Assembly: GCA_902558705.1 (NCBI GenBank)
Contig: CACEEW010000001.1
Location: forward strand, 62,001-126,000
From: an uncultured Pelagibacteraceae bacterium
GTDB lineage: Bacteria > Pseudomonadota > Alphaproteobacteria > Pelagibacterales > Pelagibacteraceae
Length of the DNA stretch: 64,000 nt
Reading direction: 5' to 3'
Below, in pieces: positions 20,235 through 29,017 of the stretch. The translations under genes were made by a program, and so were the position numbers. The first letter of the stretch is position 1. Each line of letters begins with the position of its first letter. The notes beneath the pieces are model-generated. The model made no database searches. It was not told the origin of the DNA and saw only the letters and a program-made list of their open reading frames with translations.

Positions 20235-22110
20235 TTCATCTAGCGATAACGTAAAAAAACTTAATTCTATAAATAGAAGAATGTTTATTACTGGCTCAGT
20301 AAAGTTTTTTATAATGATTGGATTAGTAAGTCGATTATTTTTTTTACAGGTTAAAGAAAATAAAAAATATCTAACTCTTTCAGATAAAAATAGAATAAGA
20401 GAATGGAAGTTAGCTCCTGTAAGGGGAGAATTTCATGATTATTTTGGAAATGTTATTGCGGGTAATTTTGAGGCATATCAATTACATATTATTCCAGAAC
20501 AAGTAGAAGATTTTAGATATGTAATTTATAGAATAAAAGATTTACTAGAGTTAAGTGATAAAGAATTTAAAAGAATAATAAAAAAGAAAAATGAGATTAA
20601 GTCATGGGAAACTTTAATTGTATCAGATAATCTAAGTTGGAAAAAATTCTCAAAAATTAACAATCATCTTTATGATCTAAATGGTGTTAAACCAGTTATT
20701 TCTATTTCTAGAAATTATCCTTTTGGATCTAATTTTACTCATGTTATCGGATATGTAAGTCAGGCAAATGAGCAAGATATTGAAAATAATGAAGCGATAA
20801 AGAAAAATTTTGTACCTGGTCTTAAAATTGGAAAAGTAGGTTTAGAAAAATCTTTTGAAAATAAACTTATCGGCTCTAATGATATTGAGAGATATGAGGT
20901 AAATGCTTATGGAAGAAGAATCAGTCAGTTAGAATTTCAAAAAGGAGAGAAAGGCAAATCTCTTAGGTTAACAGTCGATACTAAAGTCCAACAATTATCT
21001 AATGAATTACTCAAGGATCAAGCTGGATCTATCTGTGTCATGGATATCTATACAGGTGAGGTAATTGCAATGCATTCTTCTCCTTCATTTGATCCTAACC
21101 TATTTGTTTTTGGAATAAGCCAAGATGATTGGCAAATTATTCGTAATGATCCAATGAAACCATTGGTTAATAAAACGTTACAAGGAAATTACTCTCCTGG
21201 GTCAACTATTAAACCTATTGTTGCTTTATCAGCTTTAGAGAATGGAATTATTAATACTAATTTTACTGTTAATTGTAGGGGGCATAAACATCCATTAGAG
21301 CTCTATGGTCAAACTTATCATTGTTGGAAAAAGGAGGGGCATGGATTTGTGAATTTAAGAAATGCAATGAAACAATCGTGTGATAACTATTTTTATGAGA
21401 TAGCTAGAAAACTTGGAGTAGATCGATTAAGTGAAACTGCTAAAAAATTTGGATTAGGAAAAGAAGTTTTTGGCAATCTATTTAACATTGAAAAAAAAGG
21501 TTTAATTCCAAATACACAATGGAAGAAAAATGCTTTAGGACAAAGTTGGGTATTGGGAGAAACTGTAATTACTGGAATTGGTCAAGGCTATATTCAAACA
21601 ACTCCAATTCAATTATGTTTAATGACTGCTCAAATTGCGAATGGAGGCTATAAGATTTATCCAAAAATAGTTATGGATGATGAAAACAAAGTATCACCAA
21701 TCGACAAATTTACACCATTGTATAAAAATTCTAAAAATATTAAGATTGTTCAGGATGCAATGTTTGCCTCAACCAATGAAGTAAGAGGAACTTCTTATAG
21801 ATCTAGAATTGATGATCCAAAATATCAATTTGCAGGAAAAACTGGAACTGCACAGGTCAAAAAAATTACTGAGAGAGATCGAGAGTTAGATTTAAAAACT
21901 TTTCAAATTCCTTATGAAGAAAGAGATCACGCTCTTTATATAGCATATGGTCCGTATAAAAACCCACGTTATGCAGTTAGTATTTTAGTTGAACATGGAG
22001 GAAATGGAAGTACTACAGCAGCTCCAATGGCAAAAAAATTATTTAAAACAATTATTGACAGACATCAATTAAGGGAGTCAATTAATAATAAAAAATATTT
22101 GGATATATAG
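20227..22110 (+). CDS. mrdA: Penicillin-binding protein 2 (elongation transpeptidase)
   Basis: PBP2 cross-links peptidoglycan during side-wall growth with RodA. The 627-residue protein has a signal anchor (about residues 19-38), the dimerisation/pedestal domain, and the transpeptidase domain with Ser326 in SPGSTIKP, the SxD/N-type motif in KQSCDNY, and KTG at 538-540 (GKTGTAQ). It overlaps mreD by eight bases and ends directly before rodA. Length and motifs are typical of alphaproteobacterial MrdA. Confidence 0.96.
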   Translation: MINSSSDNVKKLNSINRRMFITGSVKFFIMIGLVSRLFFLQVKENKKYLTLSDKNRIREWKLAPVRGEFHDYFGNVIAGNFEAYQLHIIPEQVEDFRYVIYRIKDLLELSDKEFKRIIKKKNEIKSWETLIVSDNLSWKKFSKINNHLYDLNGVKPVISISRNYPFGSNFTHVIGYVSQANEQDIENNEAIKKNFVPGLKIGKVGLEKSFENKLIGSNDIERYEVNAYGRRISQLEFQKGEKGKSLRLTVDTKVQQLSNELLKDQAGSICVMDIYTGEVIAMHSSPSFDPNLFVFGISQDDWQIIRNDPMKPLVNKTLQGNYSPGSTIKPIVALSALENGIINTNFTVNCRGHKHPLELYGQTYHCWKKEGHGFVNLRNAMKQSCDNYFYEIARKLGVDRLSETAKKFGLGKEVFGNLFNIEKKGLIPNTQWKKNALGQSWVLGETVITGIGQGYIQTTPIQLCLMTAQIANGGYKIYPKIVMDDENKVSPIDKFTPLYKNSKNIKIVQDAMFASTNEVRGTSYRSRIDDPKYQFAGKTGTAQVKKITERDRELDLKTFQIPYEERDHALYIAYGPYKNPRYAVSILVEHGGNGSTTAAPMAKKLFKTIIDRHQLRESINNKKYLDI

Positions 22111-23238
22111 ATGTATCAACATAATAGATTAACAACAAATAATTTTAATTTTTTTTCAAAATTAGCAAATTTTGACTATGTTTTAATGGCATGTATTTTA
22201 TTGTTGGGTCTTATTAGTCTAGCTACGATGTACTCAACTGATGGAGGAAAAATTTTATTTCATACTAAGAGTCACTTTACTAAGTTAATTGTTTTTACAA
22301 TTATGATGTTGATATTTTCATTTGTTAACATCAAATTTTGGTTTTCTATTGGTTATTTTTTTTATGTTATAATAATTGGGCTTTTAATTTGGACATATTT
22401 ATTTGGAATTAAATCTTCAGGATCTCAAAGATGGATAGATTTATATTTTATAAATTTACAGCCCTCTGAATTAATGAAAATATGTATCATTTTATGTCTG
22501 GCTAAATATTTTCATAGGATGAAATTAGAAAATGTAAATTCACTTTATGCAATTTTATCATCTTTAATCATTATTCTGTTACCAATGGGTTTGGTAATTG
22601 TACAACCTGACTTAGGAACTTCACTTCTAATATCGATTAGTGGACTGGCTGTATTATGGTTTGCTGGAATAAATCATAAATATTTTATCTACACTATGAT
22701 AGGATTCTTAATTTCTTTACCTTTTATAATCTCTTTTTTAAAACCTTACCAAAAATTAAGAGTATTAACTTTTTTGAATCCAGATAGAGATCCTTTGGGT
22801 GCAGGATATCAAATAATTCAATCTAAAATTGCTGTAGGTTCAGGAGGAATTTTTGGTAAAGGTTTTTTAAAAGGCACTCAAAGTTATTTAGAGTTTTTGC
22901 CAGAAAAACACACTGATTTCATTTTCACATTGTTTTCAGAAGAATTTGGATTTGTTGGTTCAGTAATTCTTCTTTTGATATATGCAATCATTATTTATAG
23001 GATAGTTGCAATTGGTGCTCAATCTAGAAGTTATTTTGCAAAATTATTTTGTTACAGTTTTGCAGCATCAATTTTTGTTTACATCACAATTAACATGAGC
23101 ATGGTACTTGGTTTGCTACCAATTGTTGGATCACCTTTGCCAATTATGTCTTATGGTGGTTCATCAATGTTAGCAACAATGATTGGTTTTGGAATAGTAA
23201 TGAGTGCCAAAGTTCACAGTCAACAATCAATTGCATAA
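22111..23238 (+). CDS. rodA: SEDS peptidoglycan glycosyltransferase RodA
   Basis: RodA polymerises glycan strands for side-wall synthesis together with PBP2. The 375-residue protein has about ten membrane segments; family blocks are GSQRWIDLYFINLQPSELMK, VQPDLGTSLLI, and the extracellular loop around FLPEKHTDFIFTLFSEEFGF, ending with GLLPIVGSPLPIMSYGGSSM. It begins at the first base after the mrdA stop and is the last gene of the operon; the next gene has its own promoter. Confidence 0.96.
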   Translation: MYQHNRLTTNNFNFFSKLANFDYVLMACILLLGLISLATMYSTDGGKILFHTKSHFTKLIVFTIMMLIFSFVNIKFWFSIGYFFYVIIIGLLIWTYLFGIKSSGSQRWIDLYFINLQPSELMKICIILCLAKYFHRMKLENVNSLYAILSSLIIILLPMGLVIVQPDLGTSLLISISGLAVLWFAGINHKYFIYTMIGFLISLPFIISFLKPYQKLRVLTFLNPDRDPLGAGYQIIQSKIAVGSGGIFGKGFLKGTQSYLEFLPEKHTDFIFTLFSEEFGFVGSVILLLIYAIIIYRIVAIGAQSRSYFAKLFCYSFAASIFVYITINMSMVLGLLPIVGSPLPIMSYGGSSMLATMIGFGIVMSAKVHSQQSIA

Positions 23239-23245
23239 GTATAAT

Positions 23246-23276
23246 TTGTCACCTAAATTATATTAAAAATTACTAT
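23246..23276 (+). promoter_or_regulatory. Candidate promoter of the DadA-like operon
   Basis: TTGTCA (23246-23251) and TACTAT (23271-23276) are 19 bases apart, within the 49-base gap after rodA. Transcription would start near 23283, about five bases before the ATG. The spacing is long, so confidence is low. Confidence 0.3.
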
Positions 23277-23287
23277 ATAAGATAATT

Positions 23288-24529
23288 ATGAGTAGTTTTT
23301 TAAAAGTCGGAATAATTGGTGCAGGTATTCAAGGAATATCCAATGCTTTATTTCTCCAAAAAAAAGGTTTTGAAGTAACAGTTTTTGATAGAGAAGAGCC
23401 AGGGAGCCCAGCAGCATCGTATGGAAATGCAGGGCATTTTTCTCCATATGCTTCATTATCTTTAAATAGAACCGACGTATTAGCTGATGTCCCAGCAATG
23501 TTAATGAGTTCTACAGGGCCATTGGCACTTAAATGGAATTATGTTCCAAAAATGATTCCGTGGTTTATTAAATTTATATTGAATACATCAAAAAATAAAA
23601 TGATGCATACAGCCAGAAACATGCATCAAATTTTAGATTTAGCTTTACCAGCATATGATGAATTATTTGACGAAATAGACTTAGAGGGATTAGTTGAAAA
23701 TAAAGGAATACTTTACATATGGAATGATAAAGATTTAAAAAGCAGAGAATTAGAAATTAAAGTTAGAGAAGAATTAGGTGTTAAACAACAACTTGTAAAT
23801 AGAGATGAAATTCATGATTTAGAGCCTAATATAAAACCATTTTATCATGCTGGCGTTTATTATCCTTACGCAAGACATGCAAGAAACCCAAAAAAAATTT
23901 TATTAAAACTTTTTGAACTTTTTATAAAAAAAGGTGGTAAATTTAATAAAATGAATGTTCAAGATATAAGTTTTGATGATGACAATCCTGTATTTATTAC
24001 TGACAATAACAGATATACTTTTGATAGAGTGGTTATTGCTTGTGGAGCATTTTCTAAAAAATTAACAGATAAATTAGATGAAAAAATTCCTTTAGATACT
24101 GAAAGGGGATACCATGTACATTTTAAAGATTGTGATCATCTGTTAAGTAGACCAGTAATATTTTCTAATCGAGGCTTTGGGATCACCCCAATGGAGCAAG
24201 GATTGAGAGTTGTTGGAACAGTTGAGTTTGGTGGATTAGATAATCCTCTTTCAAAATCAAGAATAAAAAATTTAATTGATAATGCTAAATACATGTTAGG
24301 GGATTTACCGGATCATGAAGATGAGTGGTTAGGATTTAGACCAACTTTACCAGACTTTTTACCAGTTATGGGACCATCAAAAAATCATAAAAATGTTTTC
24401 TATTGTTTTGGACATCATCATTTAGGATGGACATTAGGCCCAATTTCTGGAAAAATTGTTTCTGGAATGATAGCTAAAGAAAATACCAATTTAAATTTAG
24501 ACCCTTATAGCTCAGCAAGATTCAATTAA
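23288..24529 (+). CDS. DadA-like FAD-dependent D-amino acid dehydrogenase
   Basis: A 413-residue FAD oxidoreductase of the DAO/DadA family, which oxidises D-amino acids or related amines to keto acids and ammonia, passing electrons to the membrane chain. The Rossmann motif is IIGAGIQGISNALFLQKKGF near residue 9, then DREEPGSPAASYGNAG, a DadA-like signature, and the C-terminal FRPTLPDFLPVMGPS and HHHLGWTLGP blocks. The operon continues with a DMT transporter three bases on, then a 2-hydroxyacid dehydrogenase. Together they suggest uptake or export and oxidation of an unusual amino acid. The exact substrate cannot be read from sequence. Confidence 0.85.
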   Translation: MSSFLKVGIIGAGIQGISNALFLQKKGFEVTVFDREEPGSPAASYGNAGHFSPYASLSLNRTDVLADVPAMLMSSTGPLALKWNYVPKMIPWFIKFILNTSKNKMMHTARNMHQILDLALPAYDELFDEIDLEGLVENKGILYIWNDKDLKSRELEIKVREELGVKQQLVNRDEIHDLEPNIKPFYHAGVYYPYARHARNPKKILLKLFELFIKKGGKFNKMNVQDISFDDDNPVFITDNNRYTFDRVVIACGAFSKKLTDKLDEKIPLDTERGYHVHFKDCDHLLSRPVIFSNRGFGITPMEQGLRVVGTVEFGGLDNPLSKSRIKNLIDNAKYMLGDLPDHEDEWLGFRPTLPDFLPVMGPSKNHKNVFYCFGHHHLGWTLGPISGKIVSGMIAKENTNLNLDPYSSARFN

Positions 24530-24532
24530 TTC

Positions 24533-25426
24533 ATGCAAAATACCAAAGCATATGTAATGCTGGTATGTGCCACATTATTCTGGGCGGGTAACTTTACATT
24601 AGGAAAGTTTGCTTATATAGAAAATATACCTCCAAACTCACTTGCATTTTTAAGATGGTGCCTAGTATGGATAATTTTACTTCCATTCACTTATAAAGAA
24701 ATATTAAAATTAAAAAATCAAATTAAAATAAATGTATCATTATTTCTTATTTTAGGCTCTACCAGTGTGTGCATATTCACTGCACTTACTTATAATGCCT
24801 TAAATTATACTCAAGTAATCAATGCATCACTTTTTAATACTGCAATACCTGTAACGATAATTTTAGTTTGCTTTCTGTTAAAAATCGAAAAAACAAATAT
24901 TTTTCAAATATCTGGATTACTAATTTCAGTCTTAGGAATTTTAGCTATTATTACTAGACTTGATCTCAATATTTTACTTACCTTAAATTTTAATAGTGGA
25001 GATCTATTTATGATTGGAGCAATAATTGCTTGGGGAATATATTCTGCGTATTTAAGAAAAAGAACCTTTGAAGTATCTTTACTTGCTTTGGTTCAAATAA
25101 TTTGTACATTTGGGTTAATTTTTCTTTTACCATTATTTATTTTAGATATATCACAGGGAAAAGTTATTGAGTTAAATAAAAATCTTTTTTATATATTAAT
25201 CTATGTTGCAATATTTCCAAGCATTGGATCTTATTATTGCTGGGCTGGAGCGGTTTCTATCATTGGGGCAAATAGAGCTGGCATATTCTTATCTTTAATT
25301 CCATTATTCAGCACAATAATGGCAATATTTTTTTATAATGAAAAATTTCAATTTTTCCACTTGATTGGAGCAATTTTAATTATATTAGGTTTATTATTAT
25401 CAAATAAGGAAATAAAAAATGCTTAA
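24533..25426 (+). CDS. DMT (EamA) family transporter
   Basis: A 297-residue inner-membrane protein with ten hydrophobic segments arranged as two EamA repeats (about residues 5-140 and 150-292), starting AYVMLVCATLFWAGNFTLGK, a typical EamA opening. EamA proteins export or import small metabolites such as amino acids. Its stop overlaps the next gene by eight bases, so it is tied to the amino-acid/hydroxy-acid operon and may carry its substrate or product. Confidence 0.85.
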   Translation: MQNTKAYVMLVCATLFWAGNFTLGKFAYIENIPPNSLAFLRWCLVWIILLPFTYKEILKLKNQIKINVSLFLILGSTSVCIFTALTYNALNYTQVINASLFNTAIPVTIILVCFLLKIEKTNIFQISGLLISVLGILAIITRLDLNILLTLNFNSGDLFMIGAIIAWGIYSAYLRKRTFEVSLLALVQIICTFGLIFLLPLFILDISQGKVIELNKNLFYILIYVAIFPSIGSYYCWAGAVSIIGANRAGIFLSLIPLFSTIMAIFFYNEKFQFFHLIGAILIILGLLLSNKEIKNA

Positions 25427-26369
25427 AGTTGCAATTTTAGATGATTATCAAAATGTTTCTCAACAATTTATTGATTTAGAAAAACTATCAGGGAAATATG
25501 AAATTAAAATTTTCAGCGAACCTTTTGTTGATGAAGCAGATGTAATTGAGCAATTATCAGATTTTGAGGCATTATTGGTGATGCGAGAAAGAACTCCAAT
25601 TACAAAAAAAATTATCGAAAGTTTAACTCAATTAAAATTTATAATTACAAGTGGATTAAGAAATAAATCTATTGATCTAGAGGCTGCTAAAAAAAGAAAA
25701 ATTATAGTTTGTGGAACAGAAACAAATACCAATCCAACTCCTGAATTGACATGGGGTTTAATACTTGGACTAGCTAGAAATTTTAAAGAAGAAATTGATA
25801 ATATGTATCAAGGATACTGGCAGACAACAGTAGGAGTGGAGCTTAAAGGAAAAATTTTAGGTTTAATTGGTTTAGGTAAAGTTGGATCACAAGTAGCTAA
25901 AATTGGAAAAGCTTTTGGTATGCAAGTCATGGCTTGGAGTGAAAATTTAAACTTAGATACTTGTAAGGAGCTAGATGTTCTGCCGTGTAGCAAAGAAGAC
26001 TTAATTAAGAATTCAGACTTTTTATCAATTCATGTTCAAGGTGGAGAGAGATATAAAGATTGCATTACTTTAAAAGAGATGGATAAAATGAAAAAGACAT
26101 CTTTCTTAATAAATACTTCAAGAGGTCCAATTATAAATGAAGATGACTTAATTATAGCTTTATCAACTAACGAAATTGCAGGAGCTGGAATTGATGTTTA
26201 TGATAAAGAACCTTTACCTGAAAACAATAAATTGAGATTTTTACCAAATGCTTTGCTTACCCCGCACATTGGTTATGTGACAGCCGAAAATTACACCACC
26301 TATTATAATCAAATGATCGAGTCTTTAGAGTCTTGTGTAAATGAAAAACCTATTCGTATTATCAAGTAA
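25419..26369 (+). CDS. D-isomer-specific 2-hydroxyacid dehydrogenase
   Basis: A 316-residue NAD-dependent dehydrogenase interconverting 2-keto and 2-hydroxy acids. The coenzyme fold has LGLIGLGKVGSQVAKIGKAFGM, and the catalytic Arg, Glu and His are seen in INTSRGPI, YDKEPLP and LTPHIGYV. It overlaps the DMT gene by eight bases and is followed after two bases by the HDAC-like gene. A keto acid made by the DadA-like enzyme could be its substrate, which is inference from neighbourhood. It is not SerA (no ACT domain). Confidence 0.9.
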   Translation: MLKVAILDDYQNVSQQFIDLEKLSGKYEIKIFSEPFVDEADVIEQLSDFEALLVMRERTPITKKIIESLTQLKFIITSGLRNKSIDLEAAKKRKIIVCGTETNTNPTPELTWGLILGLARNFKEEIDNMYQGYWQTTVGVELKGKILGLIGLGKVGSQVAKIGKAFGMQVMAWSENLNLDTCKELDVLPCSKEDLIKNSDFLSIHVQGGERYKDCITLKEMDKMKKTSFLINTSRGPIINEDDLIIALSTNEIAGAGIDVYDKEPLPENNKLRFLPNALLTPHIGYVTAENYTTYYNQMIESLESCVNEKPIRIIK

Positions 26370-26371
26370 AC

Positions 26372-27265
26372 ATGGATTTGCCAGTTATTAATCATGAAGA
26401 TTATTTTGCTAAAATTGGGGATGATCATAAATTTCCAATTAATAAATTTAGTGAACTTGCAAAATATCTAATAGATCAAAAGATAGTAAAAGAATTTCAT
26501 AAACCATATCCATGTTCTGACGAGACCTTAAAAAGGGCCCATTCAGAAAAGTATATTAAAGATATTAAAAATAAAACTTTAGATAAAAATGGAGTAAAAA
26601 AAATTGGCTTCCCTTTAGTCGATAGTGTTGTTCAAAGATCCTTAGTAGCAACTGGTGGAACTGTTTTAGCATCAAAGCTTGCAATTAATTATGGTCTTGC
26701 TTGTAATACTGCTGGAGGTAGTCATCATGCAAATTTTGAGGGTGGTGCTGGTTATTGTGTTTTTAATGATGTAGCAGTGGCTGCATATTATCTACTTGAT
26801 AGAGGGCTAGCAGGTAGAATTTTAATTGTTGATTTAGATGTACATCAAGGAAATGGAAATTCAGATATATTCAAAGGTAATTCAAATGTATTTACTTTTA
26901 GTATGCACTCAAAATCAAACTATCCTGCTAAAAAATCAATAAGTGATCTAGATGTTGAACTTGAGGATAATTTAGAGGACAAGCAATATCTTAAAACTCT
27001 CAAGTTTTATTTAAATGAGCTAAATGAAGAAAATTTTGATTATGTTTTTTATATAGCTGGTGTTGATATTCATTATAACGACCGTTTAGGTAAATTAAAA
27101 ATTTCTGATGAAGGAATTAAAGAAAGAGATGAACTTGTAACAGAGAACTTTTTTTCAAAGGGTATTCCTCTTTGTGGTGTTTTAGGTGGTGGTTATAACA
27201 AAAACTTTGATAAATTAGTCGAATTACACTCATTTTTACATCAATCTTGTGCTAAATTATTATAA
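26372..27265 (+). CDS. Histone-deacetylase-family amidohydrolase
   Basis: A 297-residue zinc enzyme of the HDAC/acetylpolyamine amidohydrolase superfamily, close in layout to class IV (HDAC11-like) members. Seen are the tandem His118-His119 in GGSHHANFEGGAGYC, the zinc-binding Asp156 and His158 in VDLDVHQGNG, a third Asp in AGVDIHYND, and the catalytic Tyr in GVLGGGYNKN. Bacterial relatives remove acetyl groups from polyamines or other amines. It is co-operonic with a 2-hydroxyacid dehydrogenase (2-base gap), and msrB follows. Its substrate is unknown. Confidence 0.88.
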   Translation: MDLPVINHEDYFAKIGDDHKFPINKFSELAKYLIDQKIVKEFHKPYPCSDETLKRAHSEKYIKDIKNKTLDKNGVKKIGFPLVDSVVQRSLVATGGTVLASKLAINYGLACNTAGGSHHANFEGGAGYCVFNDVAVAAYYLLDRGLAGRILIVDLDVHQGNGNSDIFKGNSNVFTFSMHSKSNYPAKKSISDLDVELEDNLEDKQYLKTLKFYLNELNEENFDYVFYIAGVDIHYNDRLGKLKISDEGIKERDELVTENFFSKGIPLCGVLGGGYNKNFDKLVELHSFLHQSCAKLL

Positions 27266-27269
27266 TTTT

Positions 27270-27638
27270 ATGGTCAAAAAAAATCCTAATCTAACTGCAG
27301 AACAAAAATTAGTTATGTTCGAGGATGGAACAGAACCACCTGGTACTAGTGAATTAAATAATGAAAAACGAGAAGGAAGTTATCATTGTGTAAATTGTGG
27401 AATAAAATTATTTAATTCAAATAGTAAATATGAAAGTGGTTCTGGTTGGCCTTCTTTTTTTGAATCTTTACCTGAAGTTTTTGAAACTAAAACTGATCAT
27501 CTAATAGGATATGCAAGAACAGAGTATCATTGTAAAAATTGTGGTGGTCACCACGGTCATATCTTTGAAGATGGACCACAACCTACAGGAAAAAGATATT
27601 GTAATAACGGGGTTTGTTTAGTTTTTAAAGCTAAATAA
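27270..27638 (+). CDS. msrB: Peptide methionine-R-sulfoxide reductase MsrB
   Basis: MsrB reduces the R epimer of methionine sulfoxide in oxidised proteins. The start chosen is ATG 27270 (122 residues), since the upstream alternative at 27249 would lie within the preceding gene. The zinc site is two CxxC pairs, Cys40/Cys43 and Cys88/Cys91. The active-site Cys111 is in GKRYCNNG, with an extra Cys116 five residues on, a possible resolving cysteine. WPSFFE and HHGHIFEDG are further family motifs. Confidence 0.95.
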   Translation: MVKKNPNLTAEQKLVMFEDGTEPPGTSELNNEKREGSYHCVNCGIKLFNSNSKYESGSGWPSFFESLPEVFETKTDHLIGYARTEYHCKNCGGHHGHIFEDGPQPTGKRYCNNGVCLVFKAK

Positions 27639-27640
27639 CT

Positions 27641-27895
27641 TTATTTTAATAAATCTTGTAGCTTATTTTCTTTTTCTAAAGCTCTGACTTCATCGTAGCC
27701 ACCAATGTGTTCTTCATTAAAAAAAATCTGAGGTATTGTTCTTTTCCCATTAGCTTTTTTAATCATTTCATCCATTGCGCCATCTACTTTTCCAATATCA
27801 ATTTCATTATAAGTAGCATTGTTTCTAGTTAATAATCTTTTAGCTGCATCACAATAATTACAAAATGGACCTGTATAAATTGTTATTTTTTTCAT
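27641..27895 (-). CDS. grxC: Glutaredoxin 3
   Basis: An 84-residue dithiol glutaredoxin that uses glutathione to reduce disulfides. The active site is CNYC at residues 12-15 (variant of the usual CPYC), followed by TIPQIFFN with the cis-proline and a GGYDE glutathione contact. It converges on msrB with only two bases between, and on its own strand follows the DUF2805 gene after three bases. Confidence 0.94.
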   Translation of the reverse strand: MKKITIYTGPFCNYCDAAKRLLTRNNATYNEIDIGKVDGAMDEMIKKANGKRTIPQIFFNEEHIGGYDEVRALEKENKLQDLLK

Positions 27896-27898
27896 TGT

Positions 27899-28195
27899 TT
27901 AAAGATAGTCACCTTTTTTTATTTTACTAGTTATTTGTTTTCTAGAATATTCAAATTTCTTTCTATGTTTTATACTTTTTTGATTTACTCTTTTTCTCCA
28001 TAATCTAAATGATGATGGTTTGAGAGATCGTCTCATTATTTTAATTACATCAGATTCTCTGTAGCCAGTTTTTTTTTCGATTTCCTCAAAAGTGATTCTA
28101 TCTGCCCAAGCAGCCCAGATGACCCAATCTGGACTTTCAACATTTGGCTCAGGATTTTTGACTCGGGTAATTGGGGTGTGACCTTTTTTTTTCAT
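27899..28195 (-). CDS. DUF2805 / TIGR03643 family protein
   Basis: A 98-residue basic protein with a helix-turn-helix-like core: WAAWADRITFEEIEKKTGY then ESDVIKIMRR and the family signature SLKPSSFRLWRKRV. I recognise the last block as TIGR03643/DUF2805, a family without known function. The start is set at the ATG at 28195, with AAGGAA as a ribosome-binding site; a TTG at 28222 would add nine residues. The sequence resembles a sigma or DNA-binding HTH but lacks other domains. It precedes grxC on one strand. Confidence 0.85.
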   Translation of the reverse strand: MKKKGHTPITRVKNPEPNVESPDWVIWAAWADRITFEEIEKKTGYRESDVIKIMRRSLKPSSFRLWRKRVNQKSIKHRKKFEYSRKQITSKIKKGDYL

Positions 28196-28258
28196 AAATT
28201 CCTTATATTTGAAAAAAATCAATAATGCATTTTTTTTCAGATCTGATATATTATGATG

Positions 28259-28305
28259 GATAGTCCTTCTTAGCCATCTTTAGCTCCCGGTTTTTAAGGG
28301 CTATC
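28259..28305 (+). promoter_or_regulatory. Structured leader upstream of a LysE-type exporter gene
   Basis: GATAGTCCTT (28259-28268) pairs along its full length with AAGGGCTATC (28296-28305), one pair being G-T, enclosing a 27-base loop that contains TAGCC (28271-28275), able to pair instead with GGCTA (28299-28303). The exporter start codon follows nine bases later. The helix is complete only if transcribed on the plus strand (the wobble becomes a C-A mismatch on the other). It matches no riboswitch class I can name. Confidence 0.35.
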
Positions 28306-28313
28306 TTTCTTAA

Positions 28314-28928
28314 ATGCTCCCCTTAAATTATTTTCTTTTTTTACAGATTATAATTTTTCTTTTTATCACACCTGGCACTCCTAGAATTGTTATTATCTCA
28401 TATTCGATGAATTACGGACTCCAAAAATGTATTTGGACTGCATTAGGAGATATTACCGCAAACTTAATTCAAGCTACTTTAGTTATATTTGTTTTGGGTA
28501 GTTTTTTTTCAGATAACCCAAATTTTTTAAGTATATTTAAATGGATAGGTGTAATTTATTTACTTTATTTAGCTTATGATGTTTATAAAACAGCACCAAA
28601 GAATATTAATTCAGATATAATTTCCTCAAAAAGTTTTTTTTCTTTTTTTAAAGATGGTTTTTTAGTTGCAGGTACAAGTCCAAAGGCTTGGTTGTTTTTT
28701 CCATTAATATTCCCACAGTTTATAGACTTTAATTCAAATTATATTGTTCAGTTTTTTATTTTAATAACAACTTATGTAGTTTTAGATTTTTTATCTTTGA
28801 TTTGTTACGCCTTACTTGCACAAAAACTTATTACTTGGATAAAAACAAATCCAAAAACAATTAATACAATCTCAGCGAGTGTTTTAGTTCTAATTGGACT
28901 AATAATTATTATTTCACAACAATATTAA
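28314..28928 (+). CDS. LysE/RhtB family amino acid exporter
   Basis: A 204-residue membrane protein with about six hydrophobic segments and the LysE-family opening FLFITPGTPRIVIISYSMNYGLQKCIWTA, where the TPG motif in helix 1 is characteristic. Such proteins export amino acids or homoserine lactones. It is preceded by a hairpin leader and divergent from the DUF2805 gene. The stretch GTSPKAWLFFPLIFPQF corresponds to the family's NPKA(W) motif. The cargo is unknown. Confidence 0.88.
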   Translation: MLPLNYFLFLQIIIFLFITPGTPRIVIISYSMNYGLQKCIWTALGDITANLIQATLVIFVLGSFFSDNPNFLSIFKWIGVIYLLYLAYDVYKTAPKNINSDIISSKSFFSFFKDGFLVAGTSPKAWLFFPLIFPQFIDFNSNYIVQFFILITTYVVLDFLSLICYALLAQKLITWIKTNPKTINTISASVLVLIGLIIIISQQY

Positions 28929-28953
28929 AAAAATTTATTGCACCTTTTGTCTC

Positions 28954-28982
28954 TTGCAAAACAACTGTTTTCTTTATTTAAT
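28954..28982 (+). promoter_or_regulatory. Promoter of the first HAAT transporter operon
   Basis: TTGCAA (28954-28959) and TTTAAT (28977-28982) are 17 bases apart, 35 bases ahead of the binding-protein ATG, which has an AAGGGA ribosome-binding site. Fits a constitutive sigma-70 promoter in this 89-base gap. Confidence 0.45.
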
Positions 28983-29017
28983 TAGCTATTTATTAATTAA
29001 TTAACAAGGGAAATAAA

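Noticed and set aside
28250..28276. Short minus-strand peptide frame starting MAKKDYPS
   Set aside because: It is only eight codons, overlaps the hairpin leader and has no sign of selection that can be seen.
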